Assembly: GCA_017517815.1 (NCBI GenBank)
Contig: JAFWYA010000072.1
Coordinates: 1-5,452 of the forward strand
Direction: 5' to 3'
DNA length: 5,452 bases
From: Clostridia bacterium
GTDB lineage: Bacteria > Bacillota_A > Clostridia > Christensenellales > Aristaeellaceae
Position numbers and translations under genes: made by a program. Below, piece by piece: positions 1 through 5,452 of the stretch. Position 1 is the stretch's first letter; every line of letters starts with the position of its first letter. The notes under the pieces are model-generated. The model did no database searches. It saw only the letters and a program-made list of their open reading frames with translations, and had not been told where the DNA came from.

Positions 1-306
1 GCGGCTGAGACGGTACATCAAATTCGCCTGACATTCGATCAGGATCTGAATCAGTCGCAGCGCATTACCATGTCGGGCAAATTTCAGCGGGAGAATCCCT
101 GGTGCATTCCAGAGCGACTCGTGCGCGATTATGATGTGAGTCTGTTCAAAGACGGCTGCCTCGTCCATACATTGCAGGTGCGGGACAATCATCAGCGGCA
201 GAACATTCTGGATATCGCTGCAATTGACGCGGATGAAATGCAGCTGCACATCCTGCGCACGCACGGTTATCCCCGTGCCCGAGTATACGAGGTACGCGTT
301 TACTGA
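1..306 (+). CDS. FAD-dependent oxidoreductase, C-terminal part only (5' end lies outside the window)
   Basis: The frame is open from base 1 and ends at TGA 304-306, giving the last 101 residues of a larger protein. These residues align almost without gaps to the C-terminus of the complete oxidoreductase at 359-2227. Shared blocks are TFD, TMS.K, P..L.RDY.V.L, VR.NHQR.N and the closing RV(Y/F)EVR.Y. The visible part therefore corresponds to the C-terminal accessory domain, probably a beta-sandwich of the discoidin or carbohydrate-binding kind, and not to the FAD-binding core, which would lie upstream. That the missing part is an FAD oxidoreductase is inferred from this paralogy. An internal ATG at 70 is not a credible start, because homology begins before it. 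The next gene follows after 52 nt with no terminator between, so the two are probably co-transcribed. Confidence 0.8.
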   Translation, partial: AAETVHQIRLTFDQDLNQSQRITMSGKFQRENPWCIPERLVRDYDVSLFKDGCLVHTLQVRDNHQRQNILDIAAIDADEMQLHILRTHGYPRARVYEVRVY

Positions 307-358
307 CATATTCCATCTATCCGGACGATCATGAAACAAAGAAAAGAGGGCGGGATTC

Positions 359-2227
359 ATGGCCATGAGGATCAAGAGACAGACGGCGTCATATGACGTG
401 GTGATTATCGGAGGCGGCCTGGCAGGCACATGCGCAGCAATCGCCAGCGCGCGCGGAGGCGCAAAAACCGCCCTGATTCAGGATCGCCCCATGCTGGGCG
501 GCAACGCAAGCTCGGAAATCCGCATGCACGTGTGCGGTGCGTCCACCAACGGCACCAAGCCGAACGTGGAAGAGACAGGTATCCTTTACGAGCTGATGCT
601 CAACAACAAAAAGTACAATGAGCGCTACAACTATTCCATGTGGGACGCGGTGGTCTATCAGACGGCACGGCAGCAGTCCGGGCTGACGCTGTATATGAAC
701 ACGTCCATGCAGGACGTGTTCATGAACGGCGACCGCATCAGCGCTGTGAAGTGCTACCAGCTGACCACGGAAATCCACTGGGAGATTGCCGCACAGCAGT
801 TTATCGACGCAAGCGGCAACGGAACGCTCGGCTTTATGGCGGGGGCGGATTTCCGCATCGGCAGTGAAAGCAAGGCGGAATTCGGCGAAATGCACGCGCC
901 GCCCGAAGCCGACGAATACCGCATGGGGAACACGCTGCTTTTCAAGGCCGTGGATTGCGGCAAACCCATGCAATTTGTCAAGCCGGACTGGGCCTGGACC
1001 TTTACGGAGGAGCAGCTGCGCTACCGCAAGCACGGCGACGCACAGCCGCTTTTCGGCGTTGACGACAAAAAGCCCGGCGTGACCGTGCTGGACAACCAGC
1101 AAAAGCGGAAGGGTAAAAACTTCGACGCTTATTGCGTGGATTACGGCTACTGGTGGATCGAGCTGTGCGGCAAGCAGCCCGACATCATCGCTGAATACGA
1201 GGAGATTCGCGACGATCTGCTCGGCTGCGTCTACGGCGTGTGGGATCACATCAAAAACGGCGGCGCTCATGGCGCGGAGAATTATGATCTCCTGTGGGTC
1301 GGCATGCTGCCCGGCGTGCGCGAAAGCCGCCGCTTTGAGGGCGATTACATGCTCACAGAATGCGATATTCTGGCCAACAGGCGCTTTGACGACACAGTCG
1401 CCTACGGTGGATGGCCCATGGACAACCACACGCCCAACGGTCTGCTGGATTACGATAAGTTGCCTACCGCGCTGTTTAATTTCCCCGGCGTTTACGGCCT
1501 CCCCTACCGCATATTCTACTCCCGGAACATTCCGAATCTGTTCCTTGCAGGCAAGATTATCAGCTGCTCCAAGCTCGCTATGTCAAGCACGCGCGTGATG
1601 GGCACCTGTGCTGTCGGCGGACAGGCCGTCGGCACAGCGGCGGCGCTGGCCATCAAATACAACTGCGACCCGCGCGACGTCAGCGCCCATATGGATGAAC
1701 TCCAGCAGCAGCTGCTGAAGGACGATTGTTATCTGCCCGGTATTGTCAACCATGACAAGAATGATCTTGCGCTCAAGGCGAAGGTGAGTGCCGATACCGG
1801 CAGCAATCCCGAAGCCGTCATCAACGGCGTTACCAGAAATGTAGACGATGATGTTCATGCATGGACGTCCGCCGCGCTGCCCGGTAAGCTCTCCCTCCAG
1901 TGGGAGCAGCCTGTGACCATCAGCGAGATTCAGATTACGTTTGACACCAATCTTTCCCGCTCCATCAAGCAGACGATGTCCTCCAAGCGCATCAGGGAGC
2001 AGACGCTCGGCCTGCCGCCTGAGCTGACCAGGGATTATTGCGTGGCGCTGTATTCGCAAGGCGCGGAGGTGGCTCGGCAGGAAGTCCGTGGAAACCATCA
2101 GCGCATGAATCGCGTACGCTTTCCGGACGTGACGTGCGACAGAGCCGAGATCGTCGTCCTTGCCACATACGGCGATCCGCAGTCAAGGGTTTTTGAGGTC
2201 AGAGCCTATGCAGAAAGCAGGGAATGA
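359..2227 (+). CDS. FAD-dependent oxidoreductase (FAD_oxidored-type flavoprotein, 622 aa)
   Basis: The N-terminus carries a Rossmann dinucleotide-binding motif, GGGLAG at residues 18-23 after the strand VVII, followed by LIQDRPMLGGNASSE (39-53), typical of the PF12831-like family. Family signatures continue with PGVRESRRFEGDY (318-330) and a second FAD-contact block, AGKIISCSKL through RVMGTCAVGGQAVG (about 397-425). A domain from about residue 485 to 622 resembles a discoidin-like beta-sandwich and is shared with the truncated gene upstream. No signal peptide or membrane segment is seen, so the protein is probably cytoplasmic. The ATG at 359 is chosen because AGAGGG (345-350) sits 8 nt upstream; a second ATG at 365 is less well spaced. 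Relatives often sit in carbohydrate-utilisation loci, and the adjacent sugar kinase fits oxidation of a sugar, polyol or glycoside. The exact reaction cannot be read from the sequence. The family call is strong and the substrate is unknown. Confidence 0.9.
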   Translation: MAMRIKRQTASYDVVIIGGGLAGTCAAIASARGGAKTALIQDRPMLGGNASSEIRMHVCGASTNGTKPNVEETGILYELMLNNKKYNERYNYSMWDAVVYQTARQQSGLTLYMNTSMQDVFMNGDRISAVKCYQLTTEIHWEIAAQQFIDASGNGTLGFMAGADFRIGSESKAEFGEMHAPPEADEYRMGNTLLFKAVDCGKPMQFVKPDWAWTFTEEQLRYRKHGDAQPLFGVDDKKPGVTVLDNQQKRKGKNFDAYCVDYGYWWIELCGKQPDIIAEYEEIRDDLLGCVYGVWDHIKNGGAHGAENYDLLWVGMLPGVRESRRFEGDYMLTECDILANRRFDDTVAYGGWPMDNHTPNGLLDYDKLPTALFNFPGVYGLPYRIFYSRNIPNLFLAGKIISCSKLAMSSTRVMGTCAVGGQAVGTAAALAIKYNCDPRDVSAHMDELQQQLLKDDCYLPGIVNHDKNDLALKAKVSADTGSNPEAVINGVTRNVDDDVHAWTSAALPGKLSLQWEQPVTISEIQITFDTNLSRSIKQTMSSKRIREQTLGLPPELTRDYCVALYSQGAEVARQEVRGNHQRMNRVRFPDVTCDRAEIVVLATYGDPQSRVFEVRAYAESRE

Positions 2228-2229
2228 GG
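2226..2229 (+). promoter_or_regulatory. Shine-Dalgarno site that decides the kinase start
   Basis: GAGG lies 6 nt before the ATG at 2236 and overlaps the TGA stop (2225-2227) of the oxidoreductase gene. The earlier in-frame ATG at 2224 would form a classic ATGA overlap, but its only purine-rich stretch, AGGGA at 2219-2223, directly abuts the start codon and leaves no spacer. The placement suggests that translation of the kinase is coupled to termination of the oxidoreductase. Confidence 0.6.
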
Positions 2230-2235
2230 TACAGC

Positions 2236-3849
2236 ATGGCAGCATATACACTCGGTCTTGATTTTGGCTCGCTTTCTGTCCGCGCGCTGATCGTCAACGT
2301 GGAAACGGGGCAGGAATGCGGCACAGCTGTATGTAACTATCCGCACGGCATTCTTGATACAGCGCTGCCCGACGGCACGCCGCTTCCGCACGGCTTTGTG
2401 CTTCAGCTGCCGGAGGACTACTGGCACGGCATGGGCGTTTGCGTCCGGCAGGCGATGACCGACGCCGGTATCTCCCCTTGTGATATCAGAGGCATAGGCC
2501 TTTGCACAACAGCCAGCACGATTCTCCCCATGACGGAGGACGGCACGCCGCTGTCCGCCCTGGACGCATGGAAAAGCAATCCGCATGCGTATATGAAAAT
2601 GTGGAAGCATCGCGGGGCGGTCGAAATCGCCGAGCAGATGAAACAGGTTGCGGCAGACCGGCACGAAGCATGGTTTGAGGAATACGGGCGCGTTATCACG
2701 TGTGAATGGATGATGCCCAAGGTGTTCGAGCTGGCGATGCATGCGCCGGGAGTCTACCGTGAAGCCGCACACATCCTTGAAGTTGGCGACTGGCTGGTTC
2801 AGCGCTTGACAGGCGTGCACAGCCGCAGCATTGCTCTGGCCAGATGCAACGGTCTGATGCGGCAAAAGGAGCGGCCTTCTCCCGCTTACTTTGCCGCCAT
2901 ATGCCCTGCTGCCGCTGATGTTGTGCGCGAAAAGCTGTCGGGCGAGTACCGGCGCATCGGCAGTGTAGCAGGATATCTGACCGCAGAGGCTGCAGCCCAC
3001 ATGGGACTTGAAGCGGGAACGCCTGTCAGTCCGGCCATGGTTGATGCGCAGGCAACCGTGCTGGCCTCGGGCGCTTGCCGGAACGGCGACATGGCCATGA
3101 TTGTCGGCACCAGCGCAGTCGAGATTTTGCTTTCAGACAGGCCGCGTCACGTGGAAGGCATACACATTTCCGCGCAGGATGCAGCCGTGCCGGGCATGTA
3201 CAGCCTTGGCGGCGGTCAAAGCTGCGTTGGTGACGGCTTTGATTGGTTTGTAAGCAACTGCGTTCCTCACAAAGCATGGGAGGATGCGCAGGCCCATCAG
3301 CAGGATATCCATACATATCTCATGGAGCAAGCCGCCAGGCTGCAGCCCGGTGAATCCGGACTTCTGGCACTGGATTGGTGGAACGGTTTGCGCAGCCCAA
3401 GCTTCCGTTTTGATTTGAAAGGCTGCATCATGGGCTTCACCCTGCGCACCCGTGCACATGAGATCTACCGCGCCATGCTGGAGGCGTCCGTATTCGGCGC
3501 GCGCAGAGTGGTTGATCTGCTTTGCGCGTCAGATTGCCCTGTGCAGCGCATCTTCGCAGGAGGCGGCATTGCATGGAAAAACCCGCTGATGATGCAAATC
3601 TACGCCGATGTTCTGCAAAAGCGGATTGACGTATGCGAAAGCCGCCAAACCGGCGCGCTCGGCAGCGCCATGCTCGGCGCCATGGCAGCAGGATATTCCA
3701 AGGAGAATGTGCTGAAAAACATGACGAGTGCGATTGCGGCAAGCTATTTTCCAAGCGCAGAGGCGGGCCTAAAATACGAACAGCTGTATCATGCCTATCT
3801 CAGGGCTGCAGCATGGTATGAAAGCGCAGAGAATCCGATGCGCGTTTGA
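2236..3849 (+). CDS. FGGY-family carbohydrate kinase, ribulokinase (AraB)-like
   Basis: The protein should transfer a phosphate from ATP to a sugar or keto-sugar in the cytoplasm. From ATG 2236 it has 537 residues, near the usual ribulokinase length of about 560. Starting at 2224 would add four residues. Ribulokinase-type landmarks appear in order: GLDFGSLSVRA (7-17, phosphate loop), NPHAYMKMWKH, GDWLVQRLTG, the presumed catalytic base Asp270 in VDAQATV, IVGTSAVEIL (289-298), GGGQS (325-329), LDWWNGLRSP (379-388), the adenosine motif AGGGIAWKN (441-449) and GALGSAM (473-479). Two positions that contact the sugar in ribulokinases look changed. The Lys of the AraB AGHKSLW segment has no clear counterpart in RCNGLMRQ (203-210), and the Glu of EAGQS is Gly325. 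The family is secure, but L-ribulose as substrate is doubtful. The gene is coupled to the oxidoreductase upstream and is the last gene before the insertion sequence. Confidence 0.9.
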   Translation: MAAYTLGLDFGSLSVRALIVNVETGQECGTAVCNYPHGILDTALPDGTPLPHGFVLQLPEDYWHGMGVCVRQAMTDAGISPCDIRGIGLCTTASTILPMTEDGTPLSALDAWKSNPHAYMKMWKHRGAVEIAEQMKQVAADRHEAWFEEYGRVITCEWMMPKVFELAMHAPGVYREAAHILEVGDWLVQRLTGVHSRSIALARCNGLMRQKERPSPAYFAAICPAAADVVREKLSGEYRRIGSVAGYLTAEAAAHMGLEAGTPVSPAMVDAQATVLASGACRNGDMAMIVGTSAVEILLSDRPRHVEGIHISAQDAAVPGMYSLGGGQSCVGDGFDWFVSNCVPHKAWEDAQAHQQDIHTYLMEQAARLQPGESGLLALDWWNGLRSPSFRFDLKGCIMGFTLRTRAHEIYRAMLEASVFGARRVVDLLCASDCPVQRIFAGGGIAWKNPLMMQIYADVLQKRIDVCESRQTGALGSAMLGAMAAGYSKENVLKNMTSAIAASYFPSAEAGLKYEQLYHAYLRAAAWYESAENPMRV

Positions 3850-3928
3850 GTTTGCAGATGCAAAGTTCACTGTTCCGACGGCGCTGATTGAACTGACGGC
3901 AACGTTTTCTCCCCTTTCACGTGCGAAA

Positions 3929-3956
3929 CGCGGCGTACTGCACATTGTACGCCGCG
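3929..3956 (+). terminator. Perfect hairpin after the operon, candidate terminator stem lacking its T-tract
   Basis: CGCGGCGTAC (3929-3938) and GTACGCCGCG (3947-3956) are exact reverse complements around an 8-nt loop. The stem starts 79 nt after the kinase stop. A short A-run (GCGAAA) precedes it, but no T-run follows; the sequence goes straight into CT and the left end of the insertion sequence. It is best read as the stem of the operon's intrinsic terminator whose T-tract was displaced by the insertion, though a symmetrical operator remains possible. The rest of the intergenic stretch, 3850-3928, shows no gene. Confidence 0.5.
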
Positions 3957-3958
3957 CT

Positions 3959-3973
3959 AGATTGTCAAAAAAG
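3959..3973 (+). repeat. Left terminal inverted repeat of the IS
   Basis: AGATTGTCAAAAAAG matches the reverse complement of the right end, AGACTGTCAAAGAAG, at 13 of 15 positions. The last seven bases also belong to the left hairpin (3967-3995). On the minus strand the repeat reads TTGACA (3968 down to 3963), a consensus -35 box pointing out of the element. Confidence 0.8.
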
Positions 3974-3995
3974 GTCGCAAGCAGCGGCCTTTTTT
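3967..3995. terminator. Bidirectional intrinsic terminator at the left end of the IS
   Basis: The arms are AAAAAAGGTCGC (3967-3978) and GCGGCCTTTTTT (3984-3995). They pair over 12 positions with one G-U wobble, around a 5-nt loop. The T-run on the plus strand and the A-run at the other foot make the structure terminator-like in both directions. It lies upstream of the transposase -10 box, so it would stop read-through from the neighbouring operon into the transposase gene without blocking the element's own promoter. Confidence 0.75.
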
Positions 3996-4003
3996 GGTAT
4001 AAT
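3995..4003 (+). promoter_or_regulatory. Extended -10 promoter of the transposase gene
   Basis: TGGTATAAT contains a perfect TATAAT (3998-4003) preceded by the TGn extension. At 17-nt spacing the -35 position (3975-3980) reads TCGCAA, a poor match that falls inside the hairpin, so the extended -10 would have to carry most of the activity. Transcription would start around 4010, giving a leader of only about 10 nt. Confidence 0.65.
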
Positions 4004-4009
4004 AGAAGC

Positions 4010-4015
4010 AGGTGA
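4010..4015 (+). promoter_or_regulatory. Shine-Dalgarno site of the transposase gene, decides its start
   Basis: AGGTGA is complementary to the 16S rRNA 3' end and lies 5 nt before ATG 4021. The earlier in-frame candidates, GTG 4012 and ATG 4015, lie within or immediately against this site and cannot use it, so ATG 4021 is preferred. Confidence 0.65.
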
Positions 4016-4020
4016 TGATA

Positions 4021-5451
4021 ATGCTGAAAAAGGAAATGGAACAGCGTCAAGCAATCGAAATGCTGTGTACCGATATGCTCGTACCCAAGGATCATCTGCT
4101 GAGAAAGATTGATGCAGCAGTAGACTTTACGTACATTTATAGTCTTGTAGAGGATTTGTACTGTGAAGACAACGGCCGCCCGAGCTGCGATCCGGTGGTC
4201 TTGTTCAAGCTGGTATTGATCCAGCATCTGTTTGGGATCCGTTCATTGAGGCAAACAATGCGGGATGTTGAGGTGAATGTGGCGTACCGCTGGTATCTCG
4301 GGTATACAATGTCACAACAGCTGCCGCATTTTGCAACGATCAGTTACGCATTCCGTCACCGTTTTACGGCAGATGTAATCGAAGCTGTTTTTCGGTGGGT
4401 GCTCGAAGAGGTGGCTTGTGCAGGATACCTGTCACCGGAAGTGGTGTTCGTAGATGGCACTCACATCAAAGCCAATGCGAATATGAAAAAGCAAGTGAAG
4501 AAGCAAATTCCCAAAGCTGCCCGTCATTACCAGGAGCAGCTGATGGAAGAGGTAGATGCAGACCGGAAAGAACATGGGAAGAAACCGCTGAAAAAAGATA
4601 ACAATGGCGGAACGCCGTCAGCCAAATCAGAAGAGAAGACGATCACTGAGTCCACCACCGATCCAGATTGCGGCGTTTTTCATAAGGGTGAGCACCAAAA
4701 GTGCTTTGCATATGAAGCACATACGGTCTGTGAAAAGCGGGGATATGTACTGGAAGTAGAAGTAACGCCCGGAAACGTCCATGACAGCGTTGCTTTTGAC
4801 ACGGTTTTTGAACGCTTGGTTGAACACCATCCCGAGGTTGAAATCGTAACAGCCGATGCAGGCTACAAAACACCATGGATCTGCAAACAGGTCATTGACA
4901 GCGGTAGAATTCCTTCGTTGCCTTACAAGCGTCCCATGACGAAGAAGGGCAATCTGCCATGGTACGAATATGTTTACGATGAGTATTACGACTGCGTGCT
5001 GTGTCCGCAATACAAAGTGCTGGAATACGCAACGACCAACAGGGACGGATACAGGGAATACAAGAGCAAAGGGTACATTTGCAAGGATTGCCCTGTAAGG
5101 AAGCAATGCACACAGAACAAGCAGTGTGTCAAAACTGTTGCCCGACACATCTGGCATGACTACCTTGAACAGGCTGAAGATATCCGACATTCTCCTCTGG
5201 GAAAGGCAACTTACGCTCTTCGCTCTCAAACGATTGAACGCGTTTTCGCTGATGCCAAGGAAAAACACGCTATGCGTTACACACCCTACAGAGGGCTTCC
5301 TGCTGTTACGGCATGGGTGAAGCTCAAATTCACTGCGCTAAATCTGAAAAAGCTCGCCATCCACAAGTGGATGCGCTTGCTTGTTTCTTCGATTTTTCAC
5401 ATGATTGAAGCCACTTTGCTACACGGCAAAGTGGCTTCTTTGACAGTCTGA
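4021..5451 (+). CDS. IS1182-family transposase
   Basis: This DDE transposase of 476 residues catalyses movement of the surrounding element. The N-terminal third (about 1-110) is the DUF772-like region of IS1182/IS5-type transposases, with GRPSCDPVVLFKLVLIQ and the IRSLRQTMRDVEVN block. The catalytic residues are readable: Asp145 in VVFVDGTHIKANAN, Asp279 in IVTADAGYKT, and Glu406 in QTIERVFADAKEKHAMRY, with Lys413 giving the E(6)K spacing. Between Asp279 and Glu406 lies a zinc-ribbon-like cysteine set, C325-x2-C328 and C354-x2-C357-x5-C363, typical of the DDE_Tnp_1_6 type. A lysine-rich, probably flexible stretch follows the first Asp (about 155-205). The length is normal and no frameshift is seen. 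The TGA stop (5449-5451) straddles the right end of the terminal repeat, and the last codons run through the right hairpin. Start codons at 4012 (GTG) and 4015 are possible alternatives. Confidence 0.93.
   Translation: MLKKEMEQRQAIEMLCTDMLVPKDHLLRKIDAAVDFTYIYSLVEDLYCEDNGRPSCDPVVLFKLVLIQHLFGIRSLRQTMRDVEVNVAYRWYLGYTMSQQLPHFATISYAFRHRFTADVIEAVFRWVLEEVACAGYLSPEVVFVDGTHIKANANMKKQVKKQIPKAARHYQEQLMEEVDADRKEHGKKPLKKDNNGGTPSAKSEEKTITESTTDPDCGVFHKGEHQKCFAYEAHTVCEKRGYVLEVEVTPGNVHDSVAFDTVFERLVEHHPEVEIVTADAGYKTPWICKQVIDSGRIPSLPYKRPMTKKGNLPWYEYVYDEYYDCVLCPQYKVLEYATTNRDGYREYKSKGYICKDCPVRKQCTQNKQCVKTVARHIWHDYLEQAEDIRHSPLGKATYALRSQTIERVFADAKEKHAMRYTPYRGLPAVTAWVKLKFTALNLKKLAIHKWMRLLVSSIFHMIEATLLHGKVASLTV
5407..5438. 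terminator. Hairpin at the right end of the IS, inside the transposase 3' end
   Basis: GAAGCCACTTTGC (5407-5419) and GCAAAGTGGCTTC (5426-5438) pair perfectly over 13 bp, with a possible extra T-G pair closing a 4-nt loop. Only TTT follows, so the T-tract is short. The structure lies within the last codons of the transposase gene and its distal arm enters the right terminal repeat. It could end the transposase transcript, stop antisense transcription entering from outside, or be a DNA-level feature of the transposon end. Confidence 0.6.
5435..5449 (-). repeat. Right terminal inverted repeat of the IS
   Basis: Read on the minus strand, AGACTGTCAAAGAAG matches the left repeat at 13 of 15 positions. 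The repeat codes for the last transposase residues (ASLTV). On the plus strand it contains TTGACA at 5440-5445, a perfect -35 box directed outward. Confidence 0.8.
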
Positions 5452-5452
5452 C

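Larger units (their letters stand above)
3959..5449 (+). mobile_element. Complete IS1182-family insertion sequence, about 1.49 kb
   Basis: The element has one transposase gene filling nearly its whole length, bounded by imperfect 15-bp terminal inverted repeats at 3959-3973 and 5435-5449. Length, single-gene layout and transposase type fit the IS1182 family. Weak similarity continues 3 nt outward on each side, so the true ends could be 3956 and 5452. A target duplication cannot be assessed because only 3 nt of right flank are visible. The gene is intact with all catalytic residues, so the element may be active. Its sequence looks more A/T-rich than the operon it follows, consistent with recent arrival. 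Confidence 0.85.

Noticed and set aside
331..396. Short frame of 21 codons starting at the ATG just before the second oxidoreductase.
   Set aside because: It has no ribosome site of its own, overlaps the real gene start out of frame, and looks like a chance frame.
389..1429. Long minus-strand open frame (346 codons) opposite the oxidoreductase gene.
   Set aside because: It lies wholly inside a well-supported plus-strand gene, has no recognisable domain, and is the kind of antisense frame that GC-rich codon use commonly leaves open.
2206..3000. Minus-strand open frame of 264 codons opposite the kinase gene, and a similar one at 1583-2098.
   Set aside because: Both are shadows of conserved plus-strand genes and their translations are low-complexity Ala/Arg/His-rich with no family resemblance.
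3851..3864. TTTGCA-GA-TGCAAA inverted repeat just after the kinase stop, a possible operator.
   Set aside because: It is short, lies downstream of the operon with no promoter beside it, and such a repeat is easily expected by chance.
3944..3968. Possible outward minus-strand promoter: TTGACA (3968-3963) with TACAAT (3949-3944).
   Set aside because: The spacer is only 13 nt, too short for a functional sigma-A-type promoter, and no better -10 appears at 16-18 nt.
3959..4003. Junction promoter from a circularised or tandem IS, joining the right-end TTGACA to the left-end TATAAT.
   Set aside because: The two boxes would be separated by more than 40 nt, far from the 17 nt required.
4627..5268. 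Minus-strand open frame of 213 codons opposite the transposase gene.
   Set aside because: It overlaps the conserved catalytic region of the transposase, and no motif or convincing ribosome site was seen.

Overview
The window looks like chromosomal DNA from an anaerobic, probably gut-associated Firmicute (Clostridia-like). The basis is purine-rich Shine-Dalgarno sites close to start codons, a consensus TATAAT box, an IS1182-type transposase of the kind common in Clostridia, and moderately GC-rich catabolic genes. The lineage is an inference from style and gene families. No marker gene is present to confirm it.

Region 1 (1-3849) is the downstream part of a plus-strand catabolic operon. It holds the last 101 codons of an FAD-dependent oxidoreductase, a complete second oxidoreductase of the same family (359-2227), and a complete FGGY-family carbohydrate kinase related to L-ribulokinase (2236-3849). 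The two oxidoreductases are tandem paralogues sharing a C-terminal, probably beta-sandwich, domain. The gap between them is 52 nt. The second oxidoreductase gene is tightly coupled to the kinase gene, whose first possible ATG overlaps the stop. A plausible reading is that the flavoproteins act on a sugar, polyol or glycoside and the kinase phosphorylates the resulting keto-sugar. The substrate is unknown. The kinase keeps the ribulokinase framework but differs at two positions that hold the sugar in ribulokinases, so it is probably not a true AraB.

Region 2 (3850-3958) is a short intergenic stretch. It contains a perfect 10-bp inverted repeat (3929-3956) that resembles the stem of the operon's terminator without its T-tract. 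The T-tract was possibly cut away by the insertion sequence that begins 2-3 nt later.

Region 3 (about 3959-5449) is an apparently complete IS1182-family insertion sequence of about 1.49 kb. It has imperfect 15-bp terminal inverted repeats, a 476-residue transposase with a full D-D-E set, an extended -10 promoter, and a terminator-like hairpin overlapping each terminal repeat. The transposase stop codon straddles the right boundary. The window stops 3 nt beyond that repeat, as expected if an assembly contig broke at a multicopy element.

I see no tRNA, rRNA, CRISPR array, riboswitch, phage or defence gene. The window does not show an obviously new multi-gene system. The points most worth following are the altered kinase pocket beside the twin flavoproteins, and the compact hairpin/repeat architecture of the IS and its position against a terminator stem.
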